The notes below the pieces were generated by a model. It was not told the DNA's origin and ran no database searches. It worked only from the letters and a program-made list of their open reading frames with translations. A program made the position numbers and the translations under genes. This document shows, piece by piece, positions 55,509-63,540 of a stretch of DNA of 64,000 bases; position 1 is the stretch's first letter, and the number at the start of each line of letters is the position of its first letter. Location: NCBI RefSeq assembly GCF_000341735.1, contig NZ_KB455575.1, positions 4,529,973 to 4,593,972 on the forward strand, given 5' to 3'. This DNA is from Methylotuvimicrobium buryatense 5G. GTDB lineage: Bacteria; Pseudomonadota; Gammaproteobacteria; Methylococcales; Methylomonadaceae.

Positions 55509-56750
55509 ATGTTTATCGAAGACGCACCATCCAAGTTGCCAGTAACGGTTTTGTCCGGGTTTTTAGGGGCCGGTAAAACCACTCTGCTCAATCACATTTT
55601 GACCAATCGGGACAATCTCAAGATCGCCGTGATCGTCAACGACATGAGCGAAGTCAATATCGATGCCGCGACGGTCAAGAACGAGATCGAACTCAACCGT
55701 TCCGAGGAAAAACTGGTTGAAATGAGCAACGGCTGTATCTGCTGTACGCTGCGCGAGGATTTGCTCATTGAAGTCGGACAAATGGCTCGCGAAGGCCGTT
55801 TCGATTATTTGTTGATCGAATCGACCGGTATTGCCGAACCGATGCCGATTGCCGAAACCTTCACGTTTCGTGACGAAGAAGGTCGCAGTCTATCCGATGT
55901 CGCGCGGCTCGACACCTTGGTGACCGTCGTCGATGCGGTCAATTTCATGCGTGATTACATGGAAGCCCAATCCTTGAAGGAAGTCGAAGCCGAATTGGGC
56001 GAGGACGACGAACGTAATATCGCCGATCTCTTGGTCGATCAAATCGAGTTCAGCAATGTCATTCTGATTTCCAAGGTCGATCTGATCAGCCGCGACGAAC
56101 TGGCCAATTTGACCGGAATACTGACGCATTTGAATCCCGATGCGGAAATTATCCCGATGATCATGGGACAAGCTCCGCTCGCCAAAATTTTGAATACCGG
56201 GAGATTTGATTTTGACAAAGCGTCGCAGGCACCCGGTTGGCTCCAAGAGATGCGCGGGGCGCATACGCCCGAAACCGAAGAATACGGCATCGCCAGTTTT
56301 GTTTATCATGCCCGCCGTCCGTTTCATCCGGGGCGTTTCTATGACTATCTGCACTACGGCGATTGGAATAACGGGACATTATTGCGCTCGAAAGGCTTTT
56401 TTTGGCTCGCGTCGCGGCCCGAATGGGTCGGTACCTGGTCGCAAGCCGGCGGCATCATGCAGCACGGTTGCGCAGGCCGCTGGTGGGCTTCAGTGCCGAA
56501 AAGCGAATGGCCCGAAGCCTATAAAGCCGATATCGAAGCGCAGTGGCAGCCGCCGTTCGGCGATTGTCGCCAGGAATTGGTGTTCATCGGACAGAATGTC
56601 GATGCCGAACAAACTCGGCGCGAGCTCGATGCCTGTTTATTGACCGATGAAGAGCTCGCGGCGGGAGCCGAAGCTTGGCAACACTATCAAGACGATTTTC
56701 CGCCTTGGCTGGAAACGGCTGCAACGGAAGTCGAAGAAGTCATGTATTGA
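55509..56750 (+). CDS. COG0523 GTPase, ZigA/ZagA type
   Basis: G3E GTPase metallochaperone of 413 residues: Walker [10 protein letters not shown] (residues 17-25), the metal-binding CxCC motif [11 protein letters not shown] (about 76-86), [11 protein letters not shown], and SKVDLI as the base-recognition motif. The long C-terminal CobW_C domain (about 265-380; [19 protein letters not shown]) is typical of the ZigA subgroup that is induced by zinc starvation and supplies zinc to enzymes. A Zur box lies directly upstream. It is followed 12 bases later by the DUF1826 gene, its usual neighbour. Confidence 0.93.
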   Translation: MFIEDAPSKLPVTVLSGFLGAGKTTLLNHILTNRDNLKIAVIVNDMSEVNIDAATVKNEIELNRSEEKLVEMSNGCICCTLREDLLIEVGQMAREGRFDYLLIESTGIAEPMPIAETFTFRDEEGRSLSDVARLDTLVTVVDAVNFMRDYMEAQSLKEVEAELGEDDERNIADLLVDQIEFSNVILISKVDLISRDELANLTGILTHLNPDAEIIPMIMGQAPLAKILNTGRFDFDKASQAPGWLQEMRGAHTPETEEYGIASFVYHARRPFHPGRFYDYLHYGDWNNGTLLRSKGFFWLASRPEWVGTWSQAGGIMQHGCAGRWWASVPKSEWPEAYKADIEAQWQPPFGDCRQELVFIGQNVDAEQTRRELDACLLTDEELAAGAEAWQHYQDDFPPWLETAATEVEEVMY

Positions 56751-56762
56751 ACGAGGTAAATC

Positions 56763-57431
56763 ATGTCCGCCTTAGCCCAACCTCTATTTCGCGCGCCTTA
56801 TTCGGAAGCGGTTCAGTCCGACGATTTGGCCGATTTAAGCAGAATCTATCAGGATGAAGTCAACCTATGCGTGATCGAGCGAAGCATCGATCCGCGTATC
56901 GAGTCGTTCATCGATTCATTGCTCGCAAGCCCTCAAGAAATCAGCGAGATTCATAATCTTTCGATCGCCGATTTCGATTTTAGCGGCTTGATTCCTCATG
57001 CATCGACTATCGACGGCTATCTTGAATTTTATCGCGACGCGGCGATGCTGACGACGCTGTTTTGCGATTTATTCGAGCTCGAGCGCGTCGGCTTGCGTTT
57101 GCGAACCCTCGACCGGCCGATGTGCCCGAAATTCCATGTCGATCATGTGCCGTGCCGCATGGTCTCGACTTACGGTGGCATCGGTACCGAATGGCTCGAA
57201 GACCGAGCGGTCGACCGCGCCAAATTGGGTATCAATACGCATGGCTTAAACGATAGGCAAGCCGGCGTAATTTTGGACGAATCCTCGATTCATCGAATGC
57301 CCGCATTTTCGGTCGGTCTGCTGAAAGGCAGCAATTGGGCCGGGAACGAACAGCACGGCGCGGTGCACCGTTCGCCGAATCCGAGCGAAGATTGCCCGCG
57401 ACGGCTGTTATTGACATTGGATTTTGCCTAA
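56763..57431 (+). CDS. DUF1826 domain protein
   Basis: The 222-residue cytoplasmic protein matches DUF1826, a family that commonly accompanies COG0523 GTPases of the zinc-starvation response. Visible motifs are CPKFHVDHVPCRMVSTYGGIGTEWL (HxD and a Cys, perhaps a metal site; given by those residues) and AVHRSPNPSEDCPRRLLLTLDFA, where a second His is placed as in the double-stranded beta-helix oxygenases. Function is unknown. Coupling to the GTPase upstream suggests it is a client. Confidence 0.88.
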   Translation: MSALAQPLFRAPYSEAVQSDDLADLSRIYQDEVNLCVIERSIDPRIESFIDSLLASPQEISEIHNLSIADFDFSGLIPHASTIDGYLEFYRDAAMLTTLFCDLFELERVGLRLRTLDRPMCPKFHVDHVPCRMVSTYGGIGTEWLEDRAVDRAKLGINTHGLNDRQAGVILDESSIHRMPAFSVGLLKGSNWAGNEQHGAVHRSPNPSEDCPRRLLLTLDFA

Positions 57432-57615
57432 TGAACTTTACTGAGGAATATGCACACAATGACTTATACAAGTAATAGGCTTTGCGGCGGTTCATTGACT
57501 CGCTTGAAAGGACGCCGTGAATACCTCCATGTAGGCTTGACGGCGGCTATCCCTGCCGCCGACACCTTTCAATCGAGCCACCGCCCCCCCTTCCACCAGT
57601 TGTCGAAGTTATATC

Positions 57616-57855
57616 ATGCTCGTTCTTAACGGTATACCGTCTACCTACCAAGAATGGCGCCATTGCATCACCGTCGATTGCAATATTGCACTGACTGAGC
57701 CGTTTGTCGGCGAGCGGATTGCCATATTGAGCAATGCCGGATGCGAAGAAACCCGGCGCTTCGAGCAACTTTACGGCATAGAGCACCGAAAAGCCGTATT
57801 GGGTTGGTTCAGGCAGGCGCAACAAGAATCGACAAAGAAAATGCTGCATTCATGA
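57616..57855 (+). CDS. Small unknown protein coupled to hisI
   Basis: A 79-residue soluble protein: LNGIPSTYQEWRHCITVDCNIALTE, then NAGCEETRRFEQLYGIEHRKAVLGWFRQA, conserved-looking at the Cys and Trp positions. No signal or membrane segment. It ends in a TGA that overlaps the hisI ATG (ATGA), so the two are translated together. I do not recognise the family. The 180 bases before it hold a GGCGGC...GCCGCC palindrome with the GACGCCGTGAATACCTCC core of family A. Confidence 0.55.
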   Translation: MLVLNGIPSTYQEWRHCITVDCNIALTEPFVGERIAILSNAGCEETRRFEQLYGIEHRKAVLGWFRQAQQESTKKMLHS

Positions 57856-58298
57856 TCGAGCAAAACGAAAATCGTGATGTAGGTGAGGCGCTTCCGTGGG
57901 CCGACGTGTTAACCGGTCTGCCGTTCAATGAACAAGGCCTGGTGCCGGCGATCGCGCAACAATACGATACCGGTGAAGTCTTGATGATGGCCTGGATGAA
58001 TCGGGATGCGATACTCGAAACCTTGCAGCACGGGCACGTCTGTTATTGGTCCCGGTCGCGTGCGAAATTGTGGCGCAAAGGCGAAAGCTCGGGGCAAATC
58101 CAAATGCTGAAAGAATTTTATTTGGATTGCGACGGAGACACTTTGCTGCTGAAAGTCGACCAACAAGGGCCTGCCTGTCACACTGGGCGGCGCAGTTGTT
58201 TTTACAATAGGGTGAGCGGTGATCGTGTTGAAGTCGTCAGCGCGCCGCTTATAGCGCCCGATCAATTATACAAACAGTCCCATGGAGCCGAATCATGA
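57852..58298 (+). CDS. hisI: Phosphoribosyl-AMP cyclohydrolase (HisI), zinc-island copy
   Basis: HisI opens the adenine ring of phosphoribosyl-AMP in histidine synthesis and is a zinc enzyme. The 148-residue protein has PAIAQQYDTGEVLMMAWMN, HVCYWSRSRAKLWRKGESSG and all three zinc Cys positions in LDCDGDTLLLKVDQQGPACHTGRRSCF. I chose the ATG at 57852, behind the coupled small gene. HisI duplicates under Zur control are known in other bacteria. Since the ligands are kept, this copy is probably helped by the COG0523 protein overlapping its stop rather than being zinc-free. Confidence 0.93.
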   Translation: MIEQNENRDVGEALPWADVLTGLPFNEQGLVPAIAQQYDTGEVLMMAWMNRDAILETLQHGHVCYWSRSRAKLWRKGESSGQIQMLKEFYLDCDGDTLLLKVDQQGPACHTGRRSCFYNRVSGDRVEVVSAPLIAPDQLYKQSHGAES

Positions 58299-59293
58299 AC
58301 GAAGCGAACGCATTCAATCCCGTACCTGTGACCATTTTAACCGGTTTTCTCGGAGCCGGGAAAACGACATTGCTGAACCGCATCTTATCGGAGGATCACG
58401 GTCACCGGATTGCCGTGATCGAGAACGAGTTCGGAGAGGAGGGGGTCGATAACGACTTGCTGATTCAAGGCGAAGAGCAGATCGTCGAAATGAACAACGG
58501 CTGTATTTGTTGTACCGTGCGCGGGGATTTGGTGCGCATACTCGGCGAATTGGCCGACAAACGCACGGCCGGTGGGGCCGAATTCGATCGCGTGATCATC
58601 GAAACGACCGGATTGGCCGATCCGGCACCGGTCGCGCAAACCTTTTTCGCCGACCGGAATATTGCCGACTTTTACACGCTTGATGCGATCGTGACCGTGG
58701 TTGACGCAAAGCACGCCTCAAACCAGCTTGACGATCATCACGAGGCGCAAGAGCAAGTGGGTTTCGCCGATCGTTTGTTATTATCCAAAACTGATTTAGT
58801 AAGCGCTGAAGAGGTCGAAAATCTCGAAAACCGTTTGCGGGCGATGAATTCGCGGGCGCCTATTCGGCATGTCCATTTCGGTTCTTGCGACATAGGCGAA
58901 GTACTCGACATCCGGGGGTTTAATTTGCAGGCGATTCTGGAGATCGAGCCGGATTTTCTCGAAGACGTCACTCACAAACACGACGATGACATTTCGTCTT
59001 TCGTTTATCGTAGCGACCGCGCTTTCGATGCGGCCCGGATCATGGCTTTTTTTGATGTCATGGTGCGAGTCTACGGCGAAGATTTGTTGCGCTACAAAGG
59101 CATCCTGCAGATCGAAGGCCAGGAAAACCGGATCATCTATCAAGGCGTGCACATGATGATGAATACCGATTTCGGTAAACCTTGGTCGGCGGATGAAAAA
59201 AGTGAAAGCGTGATGGTATTCATCGGGCGCGATTTGCCGAAGCAGGCCTTTATCGACGCGATGGACGAATGCCGGGTTCCTGCCGTAGCGTAA
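58295..59293 (+). CDS. COG0523 GTPase, YjiA/CobW-like
   Basis: The 332-residue G3E GTPase has Walker [10 protein letters not shown] (residues 17-25), CxCC NGCICCTVRGDL, VIIETTGLADPAP and LLSKTDLV, and a C-terminal domain with SSFVYRSDRAFDAAR and the end GRDLPKQAF. A His/Asp patch (VTHKHDDD) before that domain could hold metal. The ATG overlaps the hisI stop, pointing to metal delivery to HisI. It differs from the 413-residue relative upstream by its shorter C-terminal domain. Confidence 0.93.
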   Translation: MNEANAFNPVPVTILTGFLGAGKTTLLNRILSEDHGHRIAVIENEFGEEGVDNDLLIQGEEQIVEMNNGCICCTVRGDLVRILGELADKRTAGGAEFDRVIIETTGLADPAPVAQTFFADRNIADFYTLDAIVTVVDAKHASNQLDDHHEAQEQVGFADRLLLSKTDLVSAEEVENLENRLRAMNSRAPIRHVHFGSCDIGEVLDIRGFNLQAILEIEPDFLEDVTHKHDDDISSFVYRSDRAFDAARIMAFFDVMVRVYGEDLLRYKGILQIEGQENRIIYQGVHMMMNTDFGKPWSADEKSESVMVFIGRDLPKQAFIDAMDECRVPAVA

Positions 59294-59299
59294 CTCCGT

Positions 59300-60076
59300 A
59301 TGCCGATATCTGCCGAAGTCATTTTCTATACGCTGAGTGCATCGTTACTGGTCAGTCTCGTATCGCTGAGCGGTGCTTTCGTTTTTTACCTGGACAGGCA
59401 ATTGCTCAAGCGGCTGCTGCCCTATCTGATCGCGTTGGCGGTCGGCGTTTTATTGGGCGACGCCTTCATTCATTTGATACCCGATGCGGCGGAACGCCAA
59501 GGGTCGATAGCCACGGTTTGTTTGACGACCTTGGCCGGCGTGTTTTTGTTTTTCGTGCTCGAGAAAATCGTACGTTGGCGTCACGACCATACCGTATTTG
59601 CCGACGACTCGATCAAGCCGATGGCGAAGATGAATTTGATGGGCGATGCGGTTCATAATTTTGTCGACGGTATTTTAATCGGCGGCAGTTTTTTGGTGGA
59701 TCCCGTTATCGGGCTGACTACGACGCTTGCCATCGTCGTTCATGAAATACCGCAGGAGATAGGCGATGTCGGCGCACTGGTTTACGGCGGATATAGCCCT
59801 AAAGATGCCGTGCTGTATAACTTTTATTGCTCTTTGACCGTGGTTATGGGTGCGGTGTTTACTCTGCTGCTTGGGCAGTTTGCCGAGGCTTCGTTGATTT
59901 TGCTGCTGCCGATAGCAGCAGGGGGATTTATTTATATTGCCGCGACCGACTTCATTCCGGTATTGCATGAACATTCGAGCCTACGCAATCTTTGCGGACA
60001 ATCGTTCGTGTTCGCTTTAGGTATCGGTTTCATGCAAGCGATCGTCGTACTCGAGGGGAATTTATTGATGCCGTGA
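59300..60076 (+). CDS. ZIP family zinc transporter
   Basis: The 258-residue inner-membrane protein has eight hydrophobic segments with the ZIP metal-site motifs DAFIHLIPDA, MGDAVHNFVDGILIGG (His-Asn-x-x-Asp) and VVHEIPQEIGDVGALV (His-Glu-x-x-Glu). ZIP proteins move zinc into the cytoplasm. The ATG lies 6 bases after the stop of the COG0523 gene, so it belongs to the same operon and fits a zinc-scarcity role. Other metals cannot be excluded. Confidence 0.92.
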   Translation: MPISAEVIFYTLSASLLVSLVSLSGAFVFYLDRQLLKRLLPYLIALAVGVLLGDAFIHLIPDAAERQGSIATVCLTTLAGVFLFFVLEKIVRWRHDHTVFADDSIKPMAKMNLMGDAVHNFVDGILIGGSFLVDPVIGLTTTLAIVVHEIPQEIGDVGALVYGGYSPKDAVLYNFYCSLTVVMGAVFTLLLGQFAEASLILLLPIAAGGFIYIAATDFIPVLHEHSSLRNLCGQSFVFALGIGFMQAIVVLEGNLLMP

Positions 60077-60093
60077 AAAAGGTAGGCCAAGCT

Positions 60094-60507
60094 TTAAACC
60101 TGCTCTACGCGCAGGCCTGCTTGAATGGCGGCGGTAATCTGTCGTTTGTCGGAGGAAATGAAAACATCGGCTTGCAAGACTATGGCGCTGCCGATATGTA
60201 TGGCATCCATTCCTCGAGGTGTGTTGTTTTCCAAGCTGGAAACTGCATGCATCAATACTTGCGGAGACAAATCGCAAATCGCTGCGTCTTCGATGTCGGC
60301 CATTAAAAGCGATTTTAGTTGTCGGTATTGAACATCGGTGATTTTGTTGTCACGGTATAAACGACAAAATGCCGAGATAATTTCCGGCAAGGCAATGCCG
60401 GATAAACCGATTTCTGTTGCTTTGTCGCACCATTGCAACACGCTATCGGTTCCGTGCTCGCTGATGTAGCGCTTTACAAAAGCTGAGCTATCGAAAAATA
60501 CGCGCAT
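60094..60507 (-). CDS. PIN-domain toxin (VapC-like)
   Basis: The 137-residue protein begins MRVFFDSSAFVKRYISE with the first catalytic Asp, has GLSGIALPEIISAF with the conserved Glu, and PRGMDAIHIGSAIVL and FISSDKRQ with further Asp residues. These are the RNase site of PIN toxins. I chose the ATG at 60507, since the longer frame reads into the antitoxin gene. It lies between the zinc transporter and fhcA on the opposite strand. Confidence 0.88.
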   Translation of the reverse strand: MRVFFDSSAFVKRYISEHGTDSVLQWCDKATEIGLSGIALPEIISAFCRLYRDNKITDVQYRQLKSLLMADIEDAAICDLSPQVLMHAVSSLENNTPRGMDAIHIGSAIVLQADVFISSDKRQITAAIQAGLRVEQV

Positions 60508-60520
60508 GATTAAAGTCGAT

Positions 60521-60748
60521 CTACAGCCCGGCTTCGCGCTCTTCAATAATCATCCGGCTGATCGAAACGCCATCGAGTACTAAGGGTTGGGCTTTTCGAC
60601 GTCGCCAAGAAGGTAAATCCGCTGTGATCGGGATGATGTCGGCGATGGGTTTGCCGTTACGTAGGACCCGAACCGATTCGCCGGCTTCGACGATATCGAA
60701 ATACATTTTTGCGTGGTTTCGAATTTCGGTGAAGTTTGCTTGTTTCAT
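60521..60748 (-). CDS. Phd/YefM-type antitoxin
   Basis: A 75-residue protein with the Phd/YefM N-terminus: TEIRNHAKMYFDIVEAGESVRVLRNGKPIADIIPI (key positions NFTEIR, VRVLRNGKP and PIADIIP), a DNA-binding domain, and a C-terminal toxin-binding tail. It overlaps nothing and lies 13 bases before the PIN gene, so the pair is an operon. The ATG at 60748 is favoured over the frame from 60775. Confidence 0.85.
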   Translation of the reverse strand: MKQANFTEIRNHAKMYFDIVEAGESVRVLRNGKPIADIIPITADLPSWRRRKAQPLVLDGVSISRMIIEEREAGL

Positions 60749-60780
60749 GGTTACCCTTATGAATAAAACGTACAAAATAA

Positions 60781-60793
60781 TGCACAGTATAAC
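60781..60793. promoter_or_regulatory. Weak Zur-box candidate before fhcA
   Basis: TGCACA-G-TATAAC: the right half is perfect and the ACA-N-TATAACG stretch equals that of the receptor's box, but the left half is poor. It lies 65 bases before the fhcA ATG, also between fhcA and the divergent antitoxin, so it may instead be an antitoxin operator. Confidence 0.35.
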
Positions 60794-60857
60794 GATGCTT
60801 GACCAAATGACTCAACCCTTGATTTCTTCTTCAGCAATCATTTAAGGAATTCACACC

Positions 60858-62531
60858 ATGCTGATTCGACTCAAAGGCGGGAAAGTTTACGATCCTGCGC
60901 AAGCGCTCGATGGCGAGATTCGGGATATTTATTTCCGGGACAGTGTCATCGTCGACAAACCGGAAGCCGGCGCCATGATCGATGCCGATTACGACATCGC
61001 CGGCTGCGTGGTCATGGCCGGCGCGATCGATATTCACAGCCATATCGCCGGCGGTAACGTCAACACCGCGCGCTTGTTGCTGCCGGAACAGCACCGCAAT
61101 TTCGTGGCGCGCAAACTCGGTCATCGATTCAGCACCTCCCGCTGGTCGGCGACCGAAACCGGTTATCGTTATGCCCGCATGGGCTATACCACCGTCGTCG
61201 AACCGGCCATACTGCCGATCAATGCCTTGGATGCGCATTTGCAGATGGCCGACATTCCGATCATCGACACGGCGGGGCTCGCGATTCTCGGTAACGACGA
61301 TTATTTGTTGCGTTTAATGCGGAGCGGCGCGTCTCAATCGCAAATCAACGATTACGTCGCCTGGACCTTACACTCGACGCGTTGCCTCGGTTTGAAAGTC
61401 ATCAATGCCGGCGGAGCGAATGCGTTTAAGTCCAATGCCCGTAGCTTCGATCTGGACGATGTCGTTCCCGAATACGGCGTCAGCTCGCGTCATATTTTGC
61501 AAACTTTACAGCGCGCCGCTTGTGAGGTCGAAATTCCGCATCCGGTGCATGTGCATTGCAACAATCTGGGCGTACCCGGCAATGTCGATACCGCATTGGC
61601 GACAATGGAAGCGGCTCAGGGCCTGCCGATGCATTTGGCGCACATTCAATTCTACGGCTACGGCAACGAAGGCGATCGAGGCTTTTCGTCGGCGGCCGCG
61701 AAGCTAATCGACGGATTCAAAAAACACCCGAACATTACGATGGACGTCGGCCAGGTTTTGTTCGGACAAACCGTCACGATATCCGGCGATGTGATCGCGC
61801 AATACAGCCGCAGGAACGATGCTTCGCCGAATAAATGGATCGCCTGGGATGCCGAATGCGAAGGCAGCGGCGGCGTCGTGCCTTACCGCTACAAAGAAAC
61901 GAGTTTCGTCAACAGTCTGCAATGGCTAATCGGCCTGGAAATCTTCTTGTTGGCCGAGGATCCGTGGCGCTTGTTCTTCACGACCGACCATCCGAACGGC
62001 GCGCCGTTTACGATGTATCCTTACCTGATCCGCCTGTTGATGGATCGCGATTATCGATTGCAATGCCTCGAACAATTGAATCAGGAAGCGGTCGCGATGA
62101 GTCTATTGAAGGATCTCGACAAAGAATTTTCGCTCTATGACATCGCCGTGATGACCCGAACCGCCGCCGCCCGTTTGCTGGGCTTGCCGGACCGGGGGCA
62201 TTTGCGGCCCGGTGCGGTAGCCGATATTGCCGTTTACCGCGAACAAGCCGATAAGGCCGCGATGTTCGCCGATGCCGAACTGCTGTTCAAAAACGGCCGC
62301 CTGGCCGTGCAAAACGGTGCGGTCGTCGAACGGTGCAACGGGACGGCACAAGTCGTTCAGCCGCTTTTCGATCACCGTATCGAACGCGATTTGCAAAACT
62401 ATTACGACCGCTTCTACAACCTCGGCCTGGCCAATTTTACGGTCGGCGACGTCGATGCGGGGCAGGCCGATAGCGAACGTTTCCGCGCGCATGCCTGCGG
62501 CCGTCCTTATTTGGCGGAGAATGCCCGGTGA
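60858..62531 (+). CDS. fhcA: Formyltransferase/hydrolase complex subunit A (FhcA)
   Basis: FhcA hydrolyses the formyl group from formyl-methanofuran in the tetrahydromethanopterin pathway of methylotrophs; it is an amidohydrolase with a binuclear zinc site. The 557-residue protein has GAIDIHSHIAGGNVNTAR (His60, His62), the Lys of LGLKVINAGG (residue 180, the carbamylated position), HPVHVHCNNLGVPGNVDT, HLAHIQFYGYGNEGDRGFSS and TTDHPNGAP (Asp377). No fhcB, fhcC or fhcD lies in this window; instead a COG0523 gene overlaps its stop and folE2 follows. It is either the sole copy or, more interesting, a zinc-starvation paralogue. Confidence 0.88.
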   Translation: MLIRLKGGKVYDPAQALDGEIRDIYFRDSVIVDKPEAGAMIDADYDIAGCVVMAGAIDIHSHIAGGNVNTARLLLPEQHRNFVARKLGHRFSTSRWSATETGYRYARMGYTTVVEPAILPINALDAHLQMADIPIIDTAGLAILGNDDYLLRLMRSGASQSQINDYVAWTLHSTRCLGLKVINAGGANAFKSNARSFDLDDVVPEYGVSSRHILQTLQRAACEVEIPHPVHVHCNNLGVPGNVDTALATMEAAQGLPMHLAHIQFYGYGNEGDRGFSSAAAKLIDGFKKHPNITMDVGQVLFGQTVTISGDVIAQYSRRNDASPNKWIAWDAECEGSGGVVPYRYKETSFVNSLQWLIGLEIFLLAEDPWRLFFTTDHPNGAPFTMYPYLIRLLMDRDYRLQCLEQLNQEAVAMSLLKDLDKEFSLYDIAVMTRTAAARLLGLPDRGHLRPGAVADIAVYREQADKAAMFADAELLFKNGRLAVQNGAVVERCNGTAQVVQPLFDHRIERDLQNYYDRFYNLGLANFTVGDVDAGQADSERFRAHACGRPYLAENAR

Positions 62532-63496
62532 ATCGGGCTTCTTCGAAAACGATTCAACGGATACCGGTGATCGTGCTGAGCGGTTTTCTCGGCAGCGGCA
62601 AAACGACGCTATTAAATCATCTGCTCCGCGCCGCACCGCATTCGGCTGTGATCATTAACGAATTCGGCTCGACGCCGATTGATCAAGAATTGCTCGCGGA
62701 GCATAAGATCCCGTTAACAACGCTGTCCGGCGGTTGTTTATGCTGCCAAGTGCGCGGCTCGTTGGCGCCGATGTTAAAAAATCTGCGCATGGCCTACGAT
62801 GCAAAGCCGGTCAAACCGTTTAGCCGTATTTTTATCGAAACCAGCGGCGTGGCGAGTCCCGAGCCGATTCTCGATAAGCTGTTGAACGAACGCTGGCTGG
62901 CGCCGCGCTATCGTTATCAAGGCATGATTACGACCGTCTCGGCGTTGGCCGCCGAAACCTATCTGACGCGCTTTCCCGAAGCCCAAGCGCAGATCGCCTG
63001 GGCCGATAAGCTCGTACTGACCCAAGCCGATTTGGCCGAGGCGGCGCAAGTCGAACGCGTGCAAAACCGACTGCAAGAATTAGCGCCTTCGATTGCGCAT
63101 CTCGAATCGGCACAAACCTCCGGTTTGGCGGAGGCTCTGCTCGATTTTGGCGGCCTATTTCGCCCGATCGCTCAACCTCGGTCGGACGATTTACCCGAGC
63201 ACGGTTTCAATAGCGTGTCGTTGCAACTGGAACAACCGGTTGCTTGGGCGCGCTTGCAAGCGGTGCTTGAAATACTGCTCAGCGACCCGCAAAGTCATAT
63301 CGTCAGAGTGAAGGGCGTGATTTTTACCGAAGAACACGATGGGCCGATGGCGGTCCACGGCATTGCCGGCCATTTGTTTCCGCCGGCGCCGATGCCGCTG
63401 CGGGAGAATGTCGATAACCGAGGGCGCCTGGTCTTTATCGCCGGCGGCGACATCAAGACCTTGGCCGAAACCGTCATGAACGCATTGCGGCAATGA
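62528..63496 (+). CDS. Third COG0523 GTPase
   Basis: The 322-residue G3E GTPase starts with a GTG overlapping the fhcA stop (GTGA). It has Walker A GFLGSGKTT, the metal motif GGCLCCQVRGSL, FIETSGVASPEP and TQADLAE in place of the usual NKxD. This places it in a different subgroup from the other two. C-terminal domain residues HIVRVKGVIF and GRLVFIAGG follow. The coupling to fhcA suggests a metal-delivery role for FhcA or FolE2. Confidence 0.9.
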   Translation: MNRASSKTIQRIPVIVLSGFLGSGKTTLLNHLLRAAPHSAVIINEFGSTPIDQELLAEHKIPLTTLSGGCLCCQVRGSLAPMLKNLRMAYDAKPVKPFSRIFIETSGVASPEPILDKLLNERWLAPRYRYQGMITTVSALAAETYLTRFPEAQAQIAWADKLVLTQADLAEAAQVERVQNRLQELAPSIAHLESAQTSGLAEALLDFGGLFRPIAQPRSDDLPEHGFNSVSLQLEQPVAWARLQAVLEILLSDPQSHIVRVKGVIFTEEHDGPMAVHGIAGHLFPPAPMPLRENVDNRGRLVFIAGGDIKTLAETVMNALRQ

Positions 63497-63540
63497 GATA
63501 TCGACTCCGGCGTTCAATATTTATTTAAAGGAATTCATCA

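Noticed and set aside
57608-57620. GTTATATCATGCT before the 79-residue gene as a Zur box
   Set aside because: Only the left half matches and it overlaps the start codon.
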